Shown here: piece by piece, positions 7,898-15,954 of the stretch
Position numbering within the stretch: position 1 is the first letter of the stretch
How the letters are laid out: every line of letters begins with the position of its first letter
From: Rhodocyclales bacterium
GTDB lineage: Bacteria; Pseudomonadota; Gammaproteobacteria; Burkholderiales; Rhodocyclaceae
Reading direction: 5' to 3'
NCBI GenBank assembly: GCA_016235805.1
Contig: JACRIY010000005.1
Location: 1 to 45,675, forward strand
DNA: 45,675 nucleotides
Position numbers and translations under genes: made by a program
Notes under the pieces: model-generated
Told to the model about the DNA's origin: nothing
The model's input: only the letters and a program-made list of their open reading frames with translations
Database searches by the model: none

Positions 7898-8647
7898 ATG
7901 CGTCTGCAAAATAAAGTTGCCATCGTCACCGGCGCCGCCTCAGGCTTCGGTGCCGCCATCGCCCGCACCTACGTCGCCCACGGTGCCAAAGTGGCCATCG
8001 CCGACATCAATGAAGCCGGTGCTCAGGCCCTGGCCACGGAGCTTGGCGCGAGTGCCATCGCCGTGCGCTGCGACGTGACGAAGAAGGCCGACATCGAGGC
8101 GCTGGTTGCCGCCACCGTCAAGGCTTTCGGCACGCTCGACATCGTGGTCAACAACGCCGGCACCACGCACAAGAACCAGCCGCTGCTGGAGGTCGACGAG
8201 GCCACTTTCGATCGTGTCTATGCCGTGAACGTGAAGTCGATCTACTACATGACCTTCGCCACGCTACCTATCCTGCGCGCCAAGAAGTCGGGCGTGATCC
8301 TCAACGTCGGTTCCGTCGCCGGCATCCGTCCGCGCCCTGGCCTGACCTGGTACAACAGTTCGAAGGGTGCGGTGAACATCATGTCGAAATCGCTGGCCGC
8401 CGAACTCGGCCCGGACAACATCCGCGTCAATGCGATTTGCCCGGTGATGGGCGCGACCGGGCTGCTGGAAGCCTTCATGGGCATGCCCGACACGCCGGAG
8501 AACCGCAAGAAGTTCATCGCCACCGTGCCCATGGGCAGGCTCTCCGAGCCGGAGGATATTGCCAACGCGGCGCTGTTCCTGGCTTCCGACGAGGCGGCCT
8601 TCATTTCCGGGGTCGAGTTCCCGGTCGACGGCGCGCGCACGGTTTGA
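7898..8647 (+). CDS. short-chain dehydrogenase/reductase (SDR)
   Basis: A 249-residue classical SDR. The cofactor motif TGAASGFG is at residues 11-18, NNAG at 85-88, and the catalytic residues S139, Y152 and K156 (YNSSK) are all present. Asp37 at the end of the second strand (VAIADIN) suggests NAD rather than NADP. It probably interconverts a hydroxyl and a carbonyl group. The ATG at 7898 is chosen because the Rossmann fold starts immediately there; the open frame upstream is antagonistic to the ALDH frame. It lies five bases after the ALDH gene and closes the Liv-ALDH-SDR group; a 48-base gap precedes the TRAP binding protein. Confidence 0.87.
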   Translation: MRLQNKVAIVTGAASGFGAAIARTYVAHGAKVAIADINEAGAQALATELGASAIAVRCDVTKKADIEALVAATVKAFGTLDIVVNNAGTTHKNQPLLEVDEATFDRVYAVNVKSIYYMTFATLPILRAKKSGVILNVGSVAGIRPRPGLTWYNSSKGAVNIMSKSLAAELGPDNIRVNAICPVMGATGLLEAFMGMPDTPENRKKFIATVPMGRLSEPEDIANAALFLASDEAAFISGVEFPVDGARTV

Positions 8648-8695
8648 TCCTTCGGTGCTAGATTGAGCTTTCCCAAAAAAACCGTAGGAGGAGAC

Positions 8696-9712
8696 ATGAA
8701 AAAGATCAACAGCCTGGTGGCCGGGATCGTCGGCCTTGTCGGCATCGCTTTGATGCCGACCGCCGGTGCCCAGCAGGCACCCATCATCATCAAGTTCAGC
8801 CACGTCACCACGTCCGAAACCCCCAAGGGCAAGGGCGCCGATCAGTTCAAGAAGCTGGCCGAGGAGCGCACCAACGGCCGGGTCAAGGTCGAGGTCTATC
8901 CGAACAGCTCGCTTTACAAGGACAAGGAGGAACTCGAAGCGCTGCAACTTGGCGCGGTACAGATGCTGGCGCCCTCGGTGTCGAAGTTCGGCCCGCTCGG
9001 CGTGCGCGAATTCGAGGTGTTCGACCTGCCCTACATCTTTGACAGCATCGAGGAAATGCACCGCATCACCCAGGGACCGCTGGGCCAGGCGCTGCTGAAC
9101 AAGCTCGATGTCCGCGGCATCCTCGGTCTGGCCTATTGGGACAACGGCTTCAAGCAGATGTCGGCCAACAAGCCGCTGAAGAAGCCGGACGACATTCGCG
9201 GCCTCAAGCTGCGCATCCAGTCCTCCAAGGTGCTCGAGGCGCAGATGCGCTCCGTCAATGCGTTGCCGCAGGTGATGGCCTTTTCCGAGGTGTACCAGGC
9301 GATGCAGACCGGAGTGGTCGATGGTTCGGAGAACACCCTGTCCAACATCTACACCCAGAAGCACCACGAGGTGCAGAAGTTCCTCACCCTGTCCGACCAC
9401 GGCTACATCGGCTATGCGGTGATCACCAACAAGAAGTTCTGGGACGGTTTGCCGGCCGACATCCGCGGCATCCTCGAAGGCGCCATGAAGGACGCCACCA
9501 AGCACGCCAACGACATCGCCAAGAAGGAAAACGACGACGCCCTTGAAGGCATCCGCAAGTCGGGCAAGACGCAGATCCTGACCCTGACGCCGGCGGAAAA
9601 GGCCGAATGGAAAAGGGCCATGGTCAAGTCGCACCGGCAGATGGAGGAGCGGGTCGGCGCGGACCTGATCAAGGCCTTCTACAAGGAAACCGGCTTCGAC
9701 CCGAACAAGTGA
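8696..9712 (+). CDS. TRAP transporter substrate-binding protein, DctP family
   Basis: A 338-residue periplasmic protein. The signal peptide covers residues 1-25 (ending TAGA-QQ), and the mature part has the DctP pattern: IIIKFSHVTTSETPKGKGAD, then KVEVYPNSSLYKDKEELEALQLGAVQML and the GLKLRIQ-S region with the conserved arginine that binds a carboxylate. The ATG is preceded by TAGGAGGAG. TRAP binding proteins deliver organic acids to DctQ/DctM membrane partners, which are not found in this window. In P. aeruginosa the itaconate locus also ends with a DctP-type gene (PA0884) plus DctQM. A C4/C5 dicarboxylate ligand is therefore likely, but this is inference. Confidence 0.88.
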   Translation: MKKINSLVAGIVGLVGIALMPTAGAQQAPIIIKFSHVTTSETPKGKGADQFKKLAEERTNGRVKVEVYPNSSLYKDKEELEALQLGAVQMLAPSVSKFGPLGVREFEVFDLPYIFDSIEEMHRITQGPLGQALLNKLDVRGILGLAYWDNGFKQMSANKPLKKPDDIRGLKLRIQSSKVLEAQMRSVNALPQVMAFSEVYQAMQTGVVDGSENTLSNIYTQKHHEVQKFLTLSDHGYIGYAVITNKKFWDGLPADIRGILEGAMKDATKHANDIAKKENDDALEGIRKSGKTQILTLTPAEKAEWKRAMVKSHRQMEERVGADLIKAFYKETGFDPNK

Positions 9713-9730
9713 AGAAGGTGGAGAGTTCCC

Positions 9731-10582
9731 ATGATTGACCTCGATCACCTGCGCGCTTGGGTCGGACGTACCGAGACGGTGGACGATTTCGTCACCCCGT
9801 CGAAGGTGGCGGCGCTCGCCGCCACGCTCGATCGCGACGATGGATTTCCGGCGGCGGGCGATCCGCTACCGCCGCCCTGGCACTGGACGCTGTGCGTGCC
9901 GGCGGCGCGCCAGTCGGCGATCGGTCCGGACGGGCATCCGGCACGCGGCGGTTTCCTGCCGCCGGTGCCGCTGCCGCGTCGCATGTGGGCCGGCGGTCGG
10001 TTGACCTTCCCGCAGCCGCTGCGGGTCGGCGAGGCTGTGAAGCGCCGCTCGCGGGTGGTGTCGGTCGATCACAAGAGCGGGCGTACCGGGGAACTGGTGT
10101 TCGTCCTAGTGCGCCACGAGTTCCACGGTGCGGCGGGCCTTTGCATCACGGAAGAACATGACATCGTCTACCGAGACATGCCGGCCGCCGATGCGTCGCC
10201 GCCCGCCTACAAGGCAGCCCCCGCCGAAGCAGCCTGGGAACGCCGCATCGTGCCCGACGACGTGCTGCTGTTCCGTTATTCCGCGCTGACCTTCAACGGC
10301 CATCGGATCCACTACGACCGCCGCTATGTCACCGAAGTCGAGGGCTATCCCGGCCTGATCGTCCATGGCCCGCTGATCGCGACAATGCTGGTCGACCTGC
10401 TGCGGCGCAACTTGCCGGACGCGACCATCGCCGCCATCGAATTCCGTGCCGTCAAGCCCGTGTTCGACATCGCTCCCTTCCACGTCTGCGGCCTGCCTCA
10501 GCGCGACGGCAGGGTGGTCAAGCTGTGGACGCGCGACGCCGAAGGGCACCTCACCATGGATATGCAGGTGACGCTCGCCTGA
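9731..10582 (+). CDS. itaconyl-CoA / mesaconyl-CoA hydratase-like protein (FAS1-like dehydratase)
   Basis: A 283-residue double-hotdog protein of the MaoC/HTD2-like group that includes mesaconyl-C4-CoA hydratase and itaconyl-CoA hydratase (Ich). The C-terminal half has the hydratase signature LFRYSALTFNGHRIHYDR (about residues 178-196), followed by GYPGLIVHGP. The N-terminal half begins with an acidic stretch and has the PLPRRMWAGG motif. Ich hydrates itaconyl-CoA to citramalyl-CoA. The gene order hydratase, acyl-CoA dehydrogenase, CoA-transferase, PrpD, lyase matches the content of the P. aeruginosa locus with PA0878 as Ich. 3-Methylfumaryl-CoA hydratase from other pathways is the main alternative. 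Confidence 0.75.
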   Translation: MIDLDHLRAWVGRTETVDDFVTPSKVAALAATLDRDDGFPAAGDPLPPPWHWTLCVPAARQSAIGPDGHPARGGFLPPVPLPRRMWAGGRLTFPQPLRVGEAVKRRSRVVSVDHKSGRTGELVFVLVRHEFHGAAGLCITEEHDIVYRDMPAADASPPAYKAAPAEAAWERRIVPDDVLLFRYSALTFNGHRIHYDRRYVTEVEGYPGLIVHGPLIATMLVDLLRRNLPDATIAAIEFRAVKPVFDIAPFHVCGLPQRDGRVVKLWTRDAEGHLTMDMQVTLA

Positions 10583-10613
10583 TTCATCACCCCCGACCCC
10601 AAAGAGAACCCTC

Positions 10614-11774
10614 ATGCAAAAGGCCAACGACGCCTACCAGGACATCCGCGATGCGGTGCGCGACCTCTGCGCCCAGTTTCCGGCCGAATACTTTCGCAAG
10701 GTCGACGAAGAGCGCGGCTACCCAGAGGCCTTCGTCGATGCATTGACCCGCGCCGGCTGGATGGCCGCCCTGATCCCTCAGGAATACGGCGGCTCGGGCC
10801 TCGGCCTGACTGAAGCCTCGGTGATCATGGAAGAGATCAACCGCTGCGGCGGCAATTCCGGCGCCTGCCACGGCCAGATGTACAACATGGGTACCCTGCT
10901 GCGCCACGGCTCCGAGGCGCAGAAGCAGCGCTACCTGCCGCAGATCGCCGCCGGCGAATTGCGCCTGCAATCGATGGGCGTGACCGAACCGACCACCGGC
11001 ACCGACACCACCAAGATCAAGACCACGGCGGTAAAGCAGGGCGACCGCTACGTGGTCAACGGCCAGAAGGTGTGGATCTCGCGCATCCAGCATTCCGACC
11101 TGATGATCCTGCTGGCGCGCACCACGCCGCTGGCCGAGGTGAAAAAGAAGTCCGAAGGCATGTCGGTCTTCATCGTCGACCTGCGCGACGCCATCGGCCA
11201 TGGCATGACGGTGCGGCCCATCCTCAACATGGTCAATCACGAGACCAACGAGCTGTTCTTCGACAACCTCGAAATCCCCGCCGAGAACCTGATCGGCGAA
11301 GAAGGCAAGGGCTTCAAGTACATCCTCGACGGGCTCAACGCCGAACGCACCCTGATTGCCGCCGAATGCATCGGCGACGGCTACTGGTTCATCGACAAGG
11401 TCAGCGCCTACGTCAAGGAACGCATCGTGTTCGGCCGCCCCATCGGCCAGAACCAGGGCGTGCAGTTCCCCATCGCCGAGTCCTACATCGAGGTCGAGGC
11501 CGCCAACCTGATGCGCTACGAAGCCTGCCGCCTGTACGACGCGCACCAGCCCTGCGGCGCCCAGGCCAACATGGCCAAGTACCTCGCCGCCAAGGCTTCG
11601 TGGGAAGCGGCCAATGCCTGCATCCAGTTCCACGGCGGCTTCGGCTTCGCCTGCGAATACGACGTCGAACGCAAGTTCCGCGAGACGCGGCTGTACCAGG
11701 TGGCGCCGATCTCGACCAACCTGATCCTGTCTCACGTGGCAGAACACGTCCTGGGCTTGCCCCGGTCGTTTTAA
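10614..11774 (+). CDS. acyl-CoA dehydrogenase
   Basis: A 386-residue FAD-dependent acyl-CoA dehydrogenase of standard length. It shows the family patterns MGVTEPTTGTDTTKIKTTA, VNGQKVWISR and QFHGGFGFACEYDVER. The usual catalytic glutamate of the C-terminal YEGT motif is absent (here YQVAPIST). A glutamate is instead present at E244 in LNAER, the position used by isovaleryl-CoA and long-chain acyl-CoA dehydrogenases. It would introduce a double bond next to the thioester, for example in a methylsuccinyl-type CoA ester. An acyl-CoA dehydrogenase (PA0879) occupies the same place in the P. aeruginosa itaconate locus. The substrate is unproven. Confidence 0.85.
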   Translation: MQKANDAYQDIRDAVRDLCAQFPAEYFRKVDEERGYPEAFVDALTRAGWMAALIPQEYGGSGLGLTEASVIMEEINRCGGNSGACHGQMYNMGTLLRHGSEAQKQRYLPQIAAGELRLQSMGVTEPTTGTDTTKIKTTAVKQGDRYVVNGQKVWISRIQHSDLMILLARTTPLAEVKKKSEGMSVFIVDLRDAIGHGMTVRPILNMVNHETNELFFDNLEIPAENLIGEEGKGFKYILDGLNAERTLIAAECIGDGYWFIDKVSAYVKERIVFGRPIGQNQGVQFPIAESYIEVEAANLMRYEACRLYDAHQPCGAQANMAKYLAAKASWEAANACIQFHGGFGFACEYDVERKFRETRLYQVAPISTNLILSHVAEHVLGLPRSF

Positions 11775-11830
11775 CGTTCATGATTCAGCAAGAAGCTCCC
11801 CGAATCATTAACGTCAGGCGCAATCAAAAC

Positions 11831-11885
11831 GCCCGCCCCCCTTCGCCCCCCTCGCGGGGGGGGCCTAGTTGGCTCGCTTCGCTCG
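11831..11885. repeat. GC-rich intergenic hairpin repeat
   Basis: The gap between the acyl-CoA dehydrogenase and CoA-transferase genes contains CCCCCC (11846-11851), TCGC and a run of eight G (11856-11863), followed by CCTAGTTGGCTCGCTTCGCTCG. Its base composition is unlike the flanking genes. From memory, similar C-run/G-run elements ending in GGCTCGCTTCGCTCG recur between genes in betaproteobacterial genomes. Only one copy is in this window, so its repeat nature cannot be shown here. It could weaken transcription of the downstream half of the operon. Confidence 0.5.
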
Positions 11886-11934
11886 TAATCACACGTCGCT
11901 CCGATTGCTGTATTTCACGTCAAGGAGAGGCCTA

Positions 11935-13125
11935 ATGGCCCGCGCACAACGTCCCCTCGATGGCATCACCGTGGTATCGCTGGAACATGCGATCGCCGCG
12001 CCTTTCTGTACGCGCCAGCTGGCCGACCTCGGCGCCCGCGTGATCAAGGTCGAACGGCCCGGTGTCGGCGACTTCGCCCGCGGTTATGACGATCGTGTTC
12101 ATGGCCTCGCTTCGCACTTCGTGTGGACCAATCGCTCCAAGGAAAGCCTGTCGCTGGACGTCAAGCATCCGGAGGCGGAAAAGATATTCGACGGCCTGTT
12201 GACCGAAGCCGACGTTCTGGTGCAGAACCTTGCACCCGGCGCGGCGGCGCGGCTCGGCTTGTCCTTCGAGGCGCTGCATGAAAAATATCCGCGCCTTATC
12301 GTCTGCGACATCTCGGGTTACGGCGATTCCGGCCCCTATCGCGACAAGAAGGCCTACGACCTGTTGATCCAGAGCGAGTCGGGCTTCCTCTCGATCACCG
12401 GCAGCGAGGACGAACCGGCCAAGGCGGGTTGCTCCATCGCCGACATCTCCGCCGGCATGTATGCCTACAGCAACATCCTGGCCGCCCTGATCCAGCGTGC
12501 CAAGACCGGCAAGGGCTCGCGCGTCGAGGTCTCGATGCTGGAGACCATGGCCGAGTGGATGAGTTACCCGCTTTACTACGCCATAGACGGCGCATCGCCG
12601 CCGCCACGTTCCGGCGCCGCCCATGCGACGATCTACCCCTACGGCCCCTTCACCGCCGGTGACGGCAAAGTGGTGATGCTCGGCCTGCAAAACGAACGTG
12701 AATGGGCCATCTTCTGCGACAAGGTGCTGCTCCAGCCGGAGCTTGCCAGCGATGCACGCTATGCCTCGAACAAGAAGCGCACGGCGGCCCGCGACGAGGT
12801 CAAGGCGCTGGTCGAGCAGGCCTTCGCCGGGCTCGACGCGGCGCAGGTCGAGGCGCGTCTCGAAGCCGCCGGCATCGCCAATGCGCGCGTGAATGACATG
12901 CACGACCTCTGGCAGCACGAGCAGTTGAAGGCGCGTGGCCGCTGGGTCGAGATCGACAGCCCGGCGGGGAAGGTGCCGGCGTTGCTGCCGCCGGGATTGC
13001 CGAGCGACGTCGACGCGCGCATGGATGCGGTGCCGGCATTGGGCCAGCACACGGCGGATATCCTCGCCGGCCTCGGCTATTCTTCCGCCGACATCGAACG
13101 CTTGCAGGGCGAGCGCGCCATCTAG
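11935..13125 (+). CDS. class III (CaiB/BaiF) CoA-transferase, itaconate CoA-transferase-like
   Basis: A 396-residue family III CoA-transferase. The start region PLDGITVVSLEHAIAAPFCT and the ADLGARVIKVERPGVGD stretch are family hallmarks, and the catalytic aspartate is D142 in KKAYDLLIQ. The ATG at 11935 is preceded by AAGGAGAGG and fixes the start; the open frame 22 codons further upstream runs through the GC-rich repeat. It would move CoA from succinyl-CoA or a similar donor to an organic acid. In the P. aeruginosa locus the corresponding gene is ict (PA0882), which activates itaconate. Other C4/C5 acids, such as mesaconate, citramalate or methylsuccinate, cannot be excluded. Confidence 0.82.
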   Translation: MARAQRPLDGITVVSLEHAIAAPFCTRQLADLGARVIKVERPGVGDFARGYDDRVHGLASHFVWTNRSKESLSLDVKHPEAEKIFDGLLTEADVLVQNLAPGAAARLGLSFEALHEKYPRLIVCDISGYGDSGPYRDKKAYDLLIQSESGFLSITGSEDEPAKAGCSIADISAGMYAYSNILAALIQRAKTGKGSRVEVSMLETMAEWMSYPLYYAIDGASPPPRSGAAHATIYPYGPFTAGDGKVVMLGLQNEREWAIFCDKVLLQPELASDARYASNKKRTAARDEVKALVEQAFAGLDAAQVEARLEAAGIANARVNDMHDLWQHEQLKARGRWVEIDSPAGKVPALLPPGLPSDVDARMDAVPALGQHTADILAGLGYSSADIERLQGERAI

Positions 13126-13136
13126 GAGATTCCCGC

Positions 13137-14531
13137 ATGACCGACCACCCGAGTCGCACGCTCGCCACGTTTGCCGCCGGTCTGCAGGCCGGGCAGATTC
13201 CGGCCAGCGTCCTGCGCCGCACCGAAGACCTGTTCCTCGACTGGGCGGCCTCGGCGCTGGCCGGCAAGGGCGCCGAGCCGGTAGAAATCATCGAGCGCTA
13301 TGCGCGCGCGATGGGCCCGAATATGGACGCAAATGAGGGCAAGGCCGAAGTGCTGATCTCGCGCCGCCATACCTCGCCTCTGTTTGCCGCCATGGTCAAT
13401 GCCGCCGCTTCGCACGTGGTCGAGCAGGACGATGTGCATAATGGTTCGGTGTTCCACCCGGCCACCGTCGTCTTCCCGCCGGCGCTCGCCGTGGCCCAGG
13501 CGCTGGGCAAGTCGGGGCGCGACCTGCTGGTGGCTTGCGTCGCCGGCTACGAGGTCGGCATTCGCGTCGGCGAATACCTCGGCCGCTCGCATTACCGCGT
13601 CTTCCACACCACCGGCACGGCAGGCACGCTGGCCGCCGCCGCCGCCGTCGGCCGGCTGTTGGAACTGACGCCGGAGCAGATGCTGCATGCCTTCGGTTCG
13701 GCCGGCACACAGTCGGCCGGCCTCTGGGAATTCCTGCGCGACGCGGCGCATTCCAAGCAACTGCACACGGCCCACGCCGCCGCCGCCGGCCTCACGGCGG
13801 CCTGGCTGGCGAAGGAGGGTTTCACCGGCGCGCAGCACATCCTCGAAGGTCCGCAGGGCCTCGCCGCTGGCACCTCGACCGACGCCGATCCGGCGCGACT
13901 GGTCGATGGCCTCGGCACGCGCTGGACGGTAGCCGAAACCTCGTTCAAATTCCACGCCTCCTGCCGCCACAACCATCCGGCGGCGGACGCCCTGCAGAAG
14001 GCCATGCAGGATCACCGTATCAGCAGCGCCGACATTCAGGATGTCACGGCACACGTGCATCAGGCGGCGATCGACGTGCTCGGTCCCGTCATCGATCCGC
14101 AGACCGTGCATCAGGCCAAGTTCTCCATGGGCACCGTGTTGGGCCTGATTGCGACCAAGGGCAGGGCGGGGCTGGCGGAATTCGACGCCTGCCTCGGCGA
14201 TGCCGTGGTGCGCGACCTTGCCGGCCGCGTGCGCATGGAACTCGATGCCGAGGTCGACGGCGCCTATCCGGCGCGCTGGATAGGCAAGGTCACGTTGACG
14301 ACACGCGATGGCCGCAGGATTGCGGCGCGCGTCGATGAACCCAAGGGCGACCCCGGCAACACGCTGACGCGCGCCGAACTCGAAGACAAGGCGCTGCGCC
14401 TCGGTGCCTATCGCTCGGCCGCCAGCCATGCCGAGATGCGACGCATCATCGACACGGTCTGGGGCATGGAAAATCTCATCCTCGTCGGCGATCTGCTGCC
14501 CGCAGCCGGCACGATGCGGGCGGCGGCATGA
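13137..14531 (+). CDS. MmgE/PrpD family protein
   Basis: A 464-residue MmgE/PrpD-fold protein of normal length. Recognisable parts are the N-terminal helical domain starting SRTLATFAAGLQ, the ASHVVEQDDVHNGSVFHPA segment (about residues 97-115) with conserved Asp and His residues, the FHTTGTAGTLAAAAA segment and the KFHASCRHNHPAADAL region (about 275-290). The family includes 2-methylcitrate dehydratase and cis-aconitate decarboxylase. A homologue (PA0881) lies in the P. aeruginosa itaconate locus, where its role is unsettled. It overlaps the next gene by 4 bases (ATGA), so it is translated together with the lyase. Confidence 0.85.
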   Translation: MTDHPSRTLATFAAGLQAGQIPASVLRRTEDLFLDWAASALAGKGAEPVEIIERYARAMGPNMDANEGKAEVLISRRHTSPLFAAMVNAAASHVVEQDDVHNGSVFHPATVVFPPALAVAQALGKSGRDLLVACVAGYEVGIRVGEYLGRSHYRVFHTTGTAGTLAAAAAVGRLLELTPEQMLHAFGSAGTQSAGLWEFLRDAAHSKQLHTAHAAAAGLTAAWLAKEGFTGAQHILEGPQGLAAGTSTDADPARLVDGLGTRWTVAETSFKFHASCRHNHPAADALQKAMQDHRISSADIQDVTAHVHQAAIDVLGPVIDPQTVHQAKFSMGTVLGLIATKGRAGLAEFDACLGDAVVRDLAGRVRMELDAEVDGAYPARWIGKVTLTTRDGRRIAARVDEPKGDPGNTLTRAELEDKALRLGAYRSAASHAEMRRIIDTVWGMENLILVGDLLPAAGTMRAAA

Positions 14532-15337
14532 AACCGCTGAATTCCCTGCTCTTCGTTCCCGCCAGCCGTCCCGAGCGCATCGCCAAGGCGCTGGATGCCG
14601 GTGCCGACGCCGTGATCGTCGACCTCGAAGATGCCGTCGCGCCGGCCGACAAGGACAGCGCGAGGGCGGCGCTGGCGGCGGAGCTGGATCCGTCGCGGCC
14701 GGTGATGCTGCGCGTCAATGCCGCCGATACCGCCTGGTTTCCGGCCGATATCGAACTGCTGGCGCATCCGGGCATCGCCGCCGTGGTGCTGCCCAAGGCG
14801 GAGCACGCCGAGGATATTGCGGTAGTCCATCATGCGGCCGGCGGAAAGCCGGTATTCCCTCTGATCGAATCCGCGCTGGGCTTCGAACAGCGCCTGTCCC
14901 TGGCCCATGGGGAGGGCGTCTCGCGCCTGGTTTTCGGCCAGATCGATTTCCAGGCCGACATGGGCATGCGCGCGATCGAAGACGACCTGCTGCCCTTCCG
15001 TGTCGCCCTGGTGCTGGCCTCGCGCCTGGCCGACATCGCGCCGCCGATCGACGGGCCGACTACAGCCATCGACGACGAGGTTGTGCTGCGTGCCGATGCA
15101 CGGCGCGCACGCCGCCTCGGCTTCGGTGGCAAGCTGTGCATCCATCCGCGCCAGGTGGCCGTTGTGAATCAATGCTTCACGCCCGATGCCGACGAGATCG
15201 CCTGGGCGCAGCGGATCATAGCCGCCGATGCCGCCGCAGGCGGTGCCGCCGTGGCGGTCGACGGCAAGATGGTCGACCGGCCGGTGGTGTTGCGCGCGCA
15301 GGCCATCCTTGCCGAGGCGGCGGCGAGAACGCTGTGA
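14528..15337 (+). CDS. HpcH/HpaI (CitE-like) lyase, citramalyl-CoA lyase-like
   Basis: A 269-residue CitE-type TIM-barrel protein. The family residues are all visible: LLFVPASRPERI at the start, VDLEDAV (metal and CoA site), MLRVNA, VVLPKAE, LIESALG, FGQIDFQADMG and GKLCIHPRQV. Homologues cleave citryl-, malyl- or citramalyl-CoA; the P. aeruginosa Ccl enzyme splits citramalyl-CoA to acetyl-CoA and pyruvate as the last step of itaconate breakdown. The start overlaps the PrpD gene by 4 bases and the stop overlaps the following GTG start, so the three genes are tightly coupled. Confidence 0.83.
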   Translation: MKPLNSLLFVPASRPERIAKALDAGADAVIVDLEDAVAPADKDSARAALAAELDPSRPVMLRVNAADTAWFPADIELLAHPGIAAVVLPKAEHAEDIAVVHHAAGGKPVFPLIESALGFEQRLSLAHGEGVSRLVFGQIDFQADMGMRAIEDDLLPFRVALVLASRLADIAPPIDGPTTAIDDEVVLRADARRARRLGFGGKLCIHPRQVAVVNQCFTPDADEIAWAQRIIAADAAAGGAAVAVDGKMVDRPVVLRAQAILAEAAARTL

Positions 15338-15954
15338 CCAGTCCCGCCGGCAAGCTCGCCGACTTCTGGAACCAGCGCTACGGCAAGGAGGAGTTTGCCT
15401 ACGGCGTCGAGCCCAACGATTTTTTGGTCGAGCACGCGCGCCAAATCAAGCCGGGCGGCCGCGTGCTCTGCCTCGCCGACGGCGAGGGCCGCAATGGCGT
15501 CTGGCTGGCCACGCAGGGCCATGCCGTGACCTCGGTCGATATCGCGGCGGAAGGCATGGCCAAGGCGCGCCGCCTGGCTGCCGAACAGGGCGTCGCCCTG
15601 AGCACTGAGGTAGCCGACCTTGCCGGCTACGACCTCGGCCGGGAAACCTGGGACGGCATCGTCTCGATCTTCATGCACCTGCCGACCCGGCTGCGCCGCG
15701 AGGTCTTCGCGCGTGCGGTCGCGGCGCTGCGTCCCGGTGGCGTGGTCCTGTTCGAGGCCTATGCCAAGGGGCAGCTCGGGCGGGGCACCGGCGGCCCGCC
15801 GGAGATCGACCTGCTGGTGGCGCTGGCGGATGTCGAGCAGGAGTTTCCCGGCTGTCGTATCCTGCACGCCTTTTGCGGCCTGCGTGAGGTCAACGAGGGC
15901 CGCCATCACAAGGGAACCGGCGAGGTGGCGCAACTCGTCGTGCAAAAACCATGA
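15334..15954 (+). CDS. class I SAM-dependent methyltransferase
   Basis: A 206-residue methyltransferase of the TehB/thiopurine-like class. It begins KLADFWNQRYGKEEFAYG, a typical substrate-cap start, then has the SAM-binding motif VLCLADGEGRNGVWLA (variant of hhDxGxGxG) and the acidic residue after the second strand in TSVDIAAEGM. The GTG at 15334 is chosen because it overlaps the lyase stop (GTGA) and places the start directly before the conserved N-terminus. The frame upstream is a shadow of the lyase. It ends overlapping the VOC gene by 4 bases. The P. aeruginosa itaconate locus has no equivalent that I recall. The substrate is unknown. Confidence 0.8.
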   Translation: MTSPAGKLADFWNQRYGKEEFAYGVEPNDFLVEHARQIKPGGRVLCLADGEGRNGVWLATQGHAVTSVDIAAEGMAKARRLAAEQGVALSTEVADLAGYDLGRETWDGIVSIFMHLPTRLRREVFARAVAALRPGGVVLFEAYAKGQLGRGTGGPPEIDLLVALADVEQEFPGCRILHAFCGLREVNEGRHHKGTGEVAQLVVQKP

